Below, piece after piece: positions 5,178 to 5,262 of a stretch of 5,262 nt of DNA. The first letter of the stretch is position 1. Every line of letters starts with the position of its first letter. This stretch comes from Candidatus Anoxychlamydiales bacterium (GTDB taxonomy: Bacteria; Chlamydiota; Chlamydiia; Chlamydiales; SM23-39). The notes under the pieces were generated by a model that had not been told where the DNA came from, made no database searches, and saw only the letters and a program-made list of their open reading frames with translations. Made by a program: the position numbers and the translations under genes. The stretch is taken from positions 1 through 5,262 of the forward strand of contig JAAKFX010000107.1 in NCBI GenBank assembly GCA_011064865.1, read 5' to 3'.

Positions 5178-5262
5178 TATTCCCTAGAAATAATACCTTT
5201 AATTTCACCAACAATCCGAAAATCACTTGCTGCAATAAAAGGAGAATATGATGCATTTAAAG
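5174..5262 (-). CDS. LexA/UmuD/CI-type S24 peptidase, C-terminal end (partial)
   Basis: Only the last 28 full codons are in the window, ending with the TAA at 5176-5174. They read LNASYSPFIAASD, then FRIVGEIKGIISREY. This matches the end of the peptidase S24 fold: the strand with N-x-x-Y-x-P-hydrophobic, then I-x-G-x-hydrophobic-x-G-hydrophobic-I-x-R, as in LexA and UmuD. These proteins cleave themselves with a Ser-Lys dyad when RecA filaments form, acting as SOS repressors (LexA), phage repressors (CI) or polymerase V subunits (UmuD). The dyad and any N-terminal DNA-binding domain lie beyond the window, so the type cannot be decided. Given the accessory context, a phage- or plasmid-type protein is as likely as chromosomal LexA. 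It ends in a 3-base overlap with recombinase remnant copy 3. Confidence 0.7.
   Translation of the reverse strand, partial: LNASYSPFIAASDFRIVGEIKGIISREY

Noticed and set aside
1..5262. CRISPR array, tRNA, rRNA or toxin-antitoxin pair
   Set aside because: No regularly spaced repeats and no tRNA-like cloverleaf or rRNA-like sequence was noticed. The kinase has a zeta-toxin-like fold, but its partner is an exported phosphatase, not a small antitoxin.

Overview
The window is AT-rich, densely coding bacterial DNA. Short intergenic gaps, several Sec-type signal peptides, a eukaryote-like tyrosine phosphatase and many decayed recombinase fragments together suggest the accessory genome of a host-associated bacterium. 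An amoeba-associated intracellular lineage (Parachlamydia/Protochlamydia-like, or less likely Legionella-like) fits best. This is inference from gene content and base composition; no marker gene here fixes the taxonomy.

Layout. Positions 1-393 hold debris: a minus-strand C-terminal tail of an unknown protein (24-~125), the 3' end of a helix-turn-helix recombinase-like gene (copy 1, ~100-332), and a short possible out-of-frame tail (310-393). Positions 460-3594 hold the intact core. A signal-peptide-bearing HIT-superfamily protein lies on the minus strand (460-1806). It is transcribed divergently from a two-gene operon on the plus strand. That operon encodes a signal-peptide-bearing classical protein tyrosine phosphatase (1898-2956) and a signal-peptide-bearing P-loop kinase-like protein (2956-3594). 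The operon genes overlap by one base (TAATG), and the kinase has a strong Shine-Dalgarno inside the phosphatase 3' end. The ~90-bp divergent gap holds overlapping candidate promoters. Positions 3622-3993 hold recombinase remnant copy 2, which contains a 12-bp inverted repeat. Positions 4037-5020 (minus) hold a DUF4238-family protein. Positions ~5076-5177 hold copy 3 of the remnant, degraded by stops. The window ends in the C-terminus of a LexA/UmuD/CI-type S24 peptidase on the minus strand (5174-5262, cut by the window edge).

How it may work together. The three intact central genes all carry N-terminal export signals and all have predicted phosphate or nucleotide chemistry: a HIT nucleotide hydrolase/transferase, a Cys-based tyrosine phosphatase and an ATP-dependent kinase fold. 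Because the periplasm has no ATP pool, exported enzymes of this kind are most easily explained as proteins passed on to a host compartment. The cluster is therefore a plausible secreted-effector locus, which is inference. It is bracketed by same-orientation, mutually diverged 3' ends of one recombinase-like family, as expected for an accessory region built by repeated insertion and decay.
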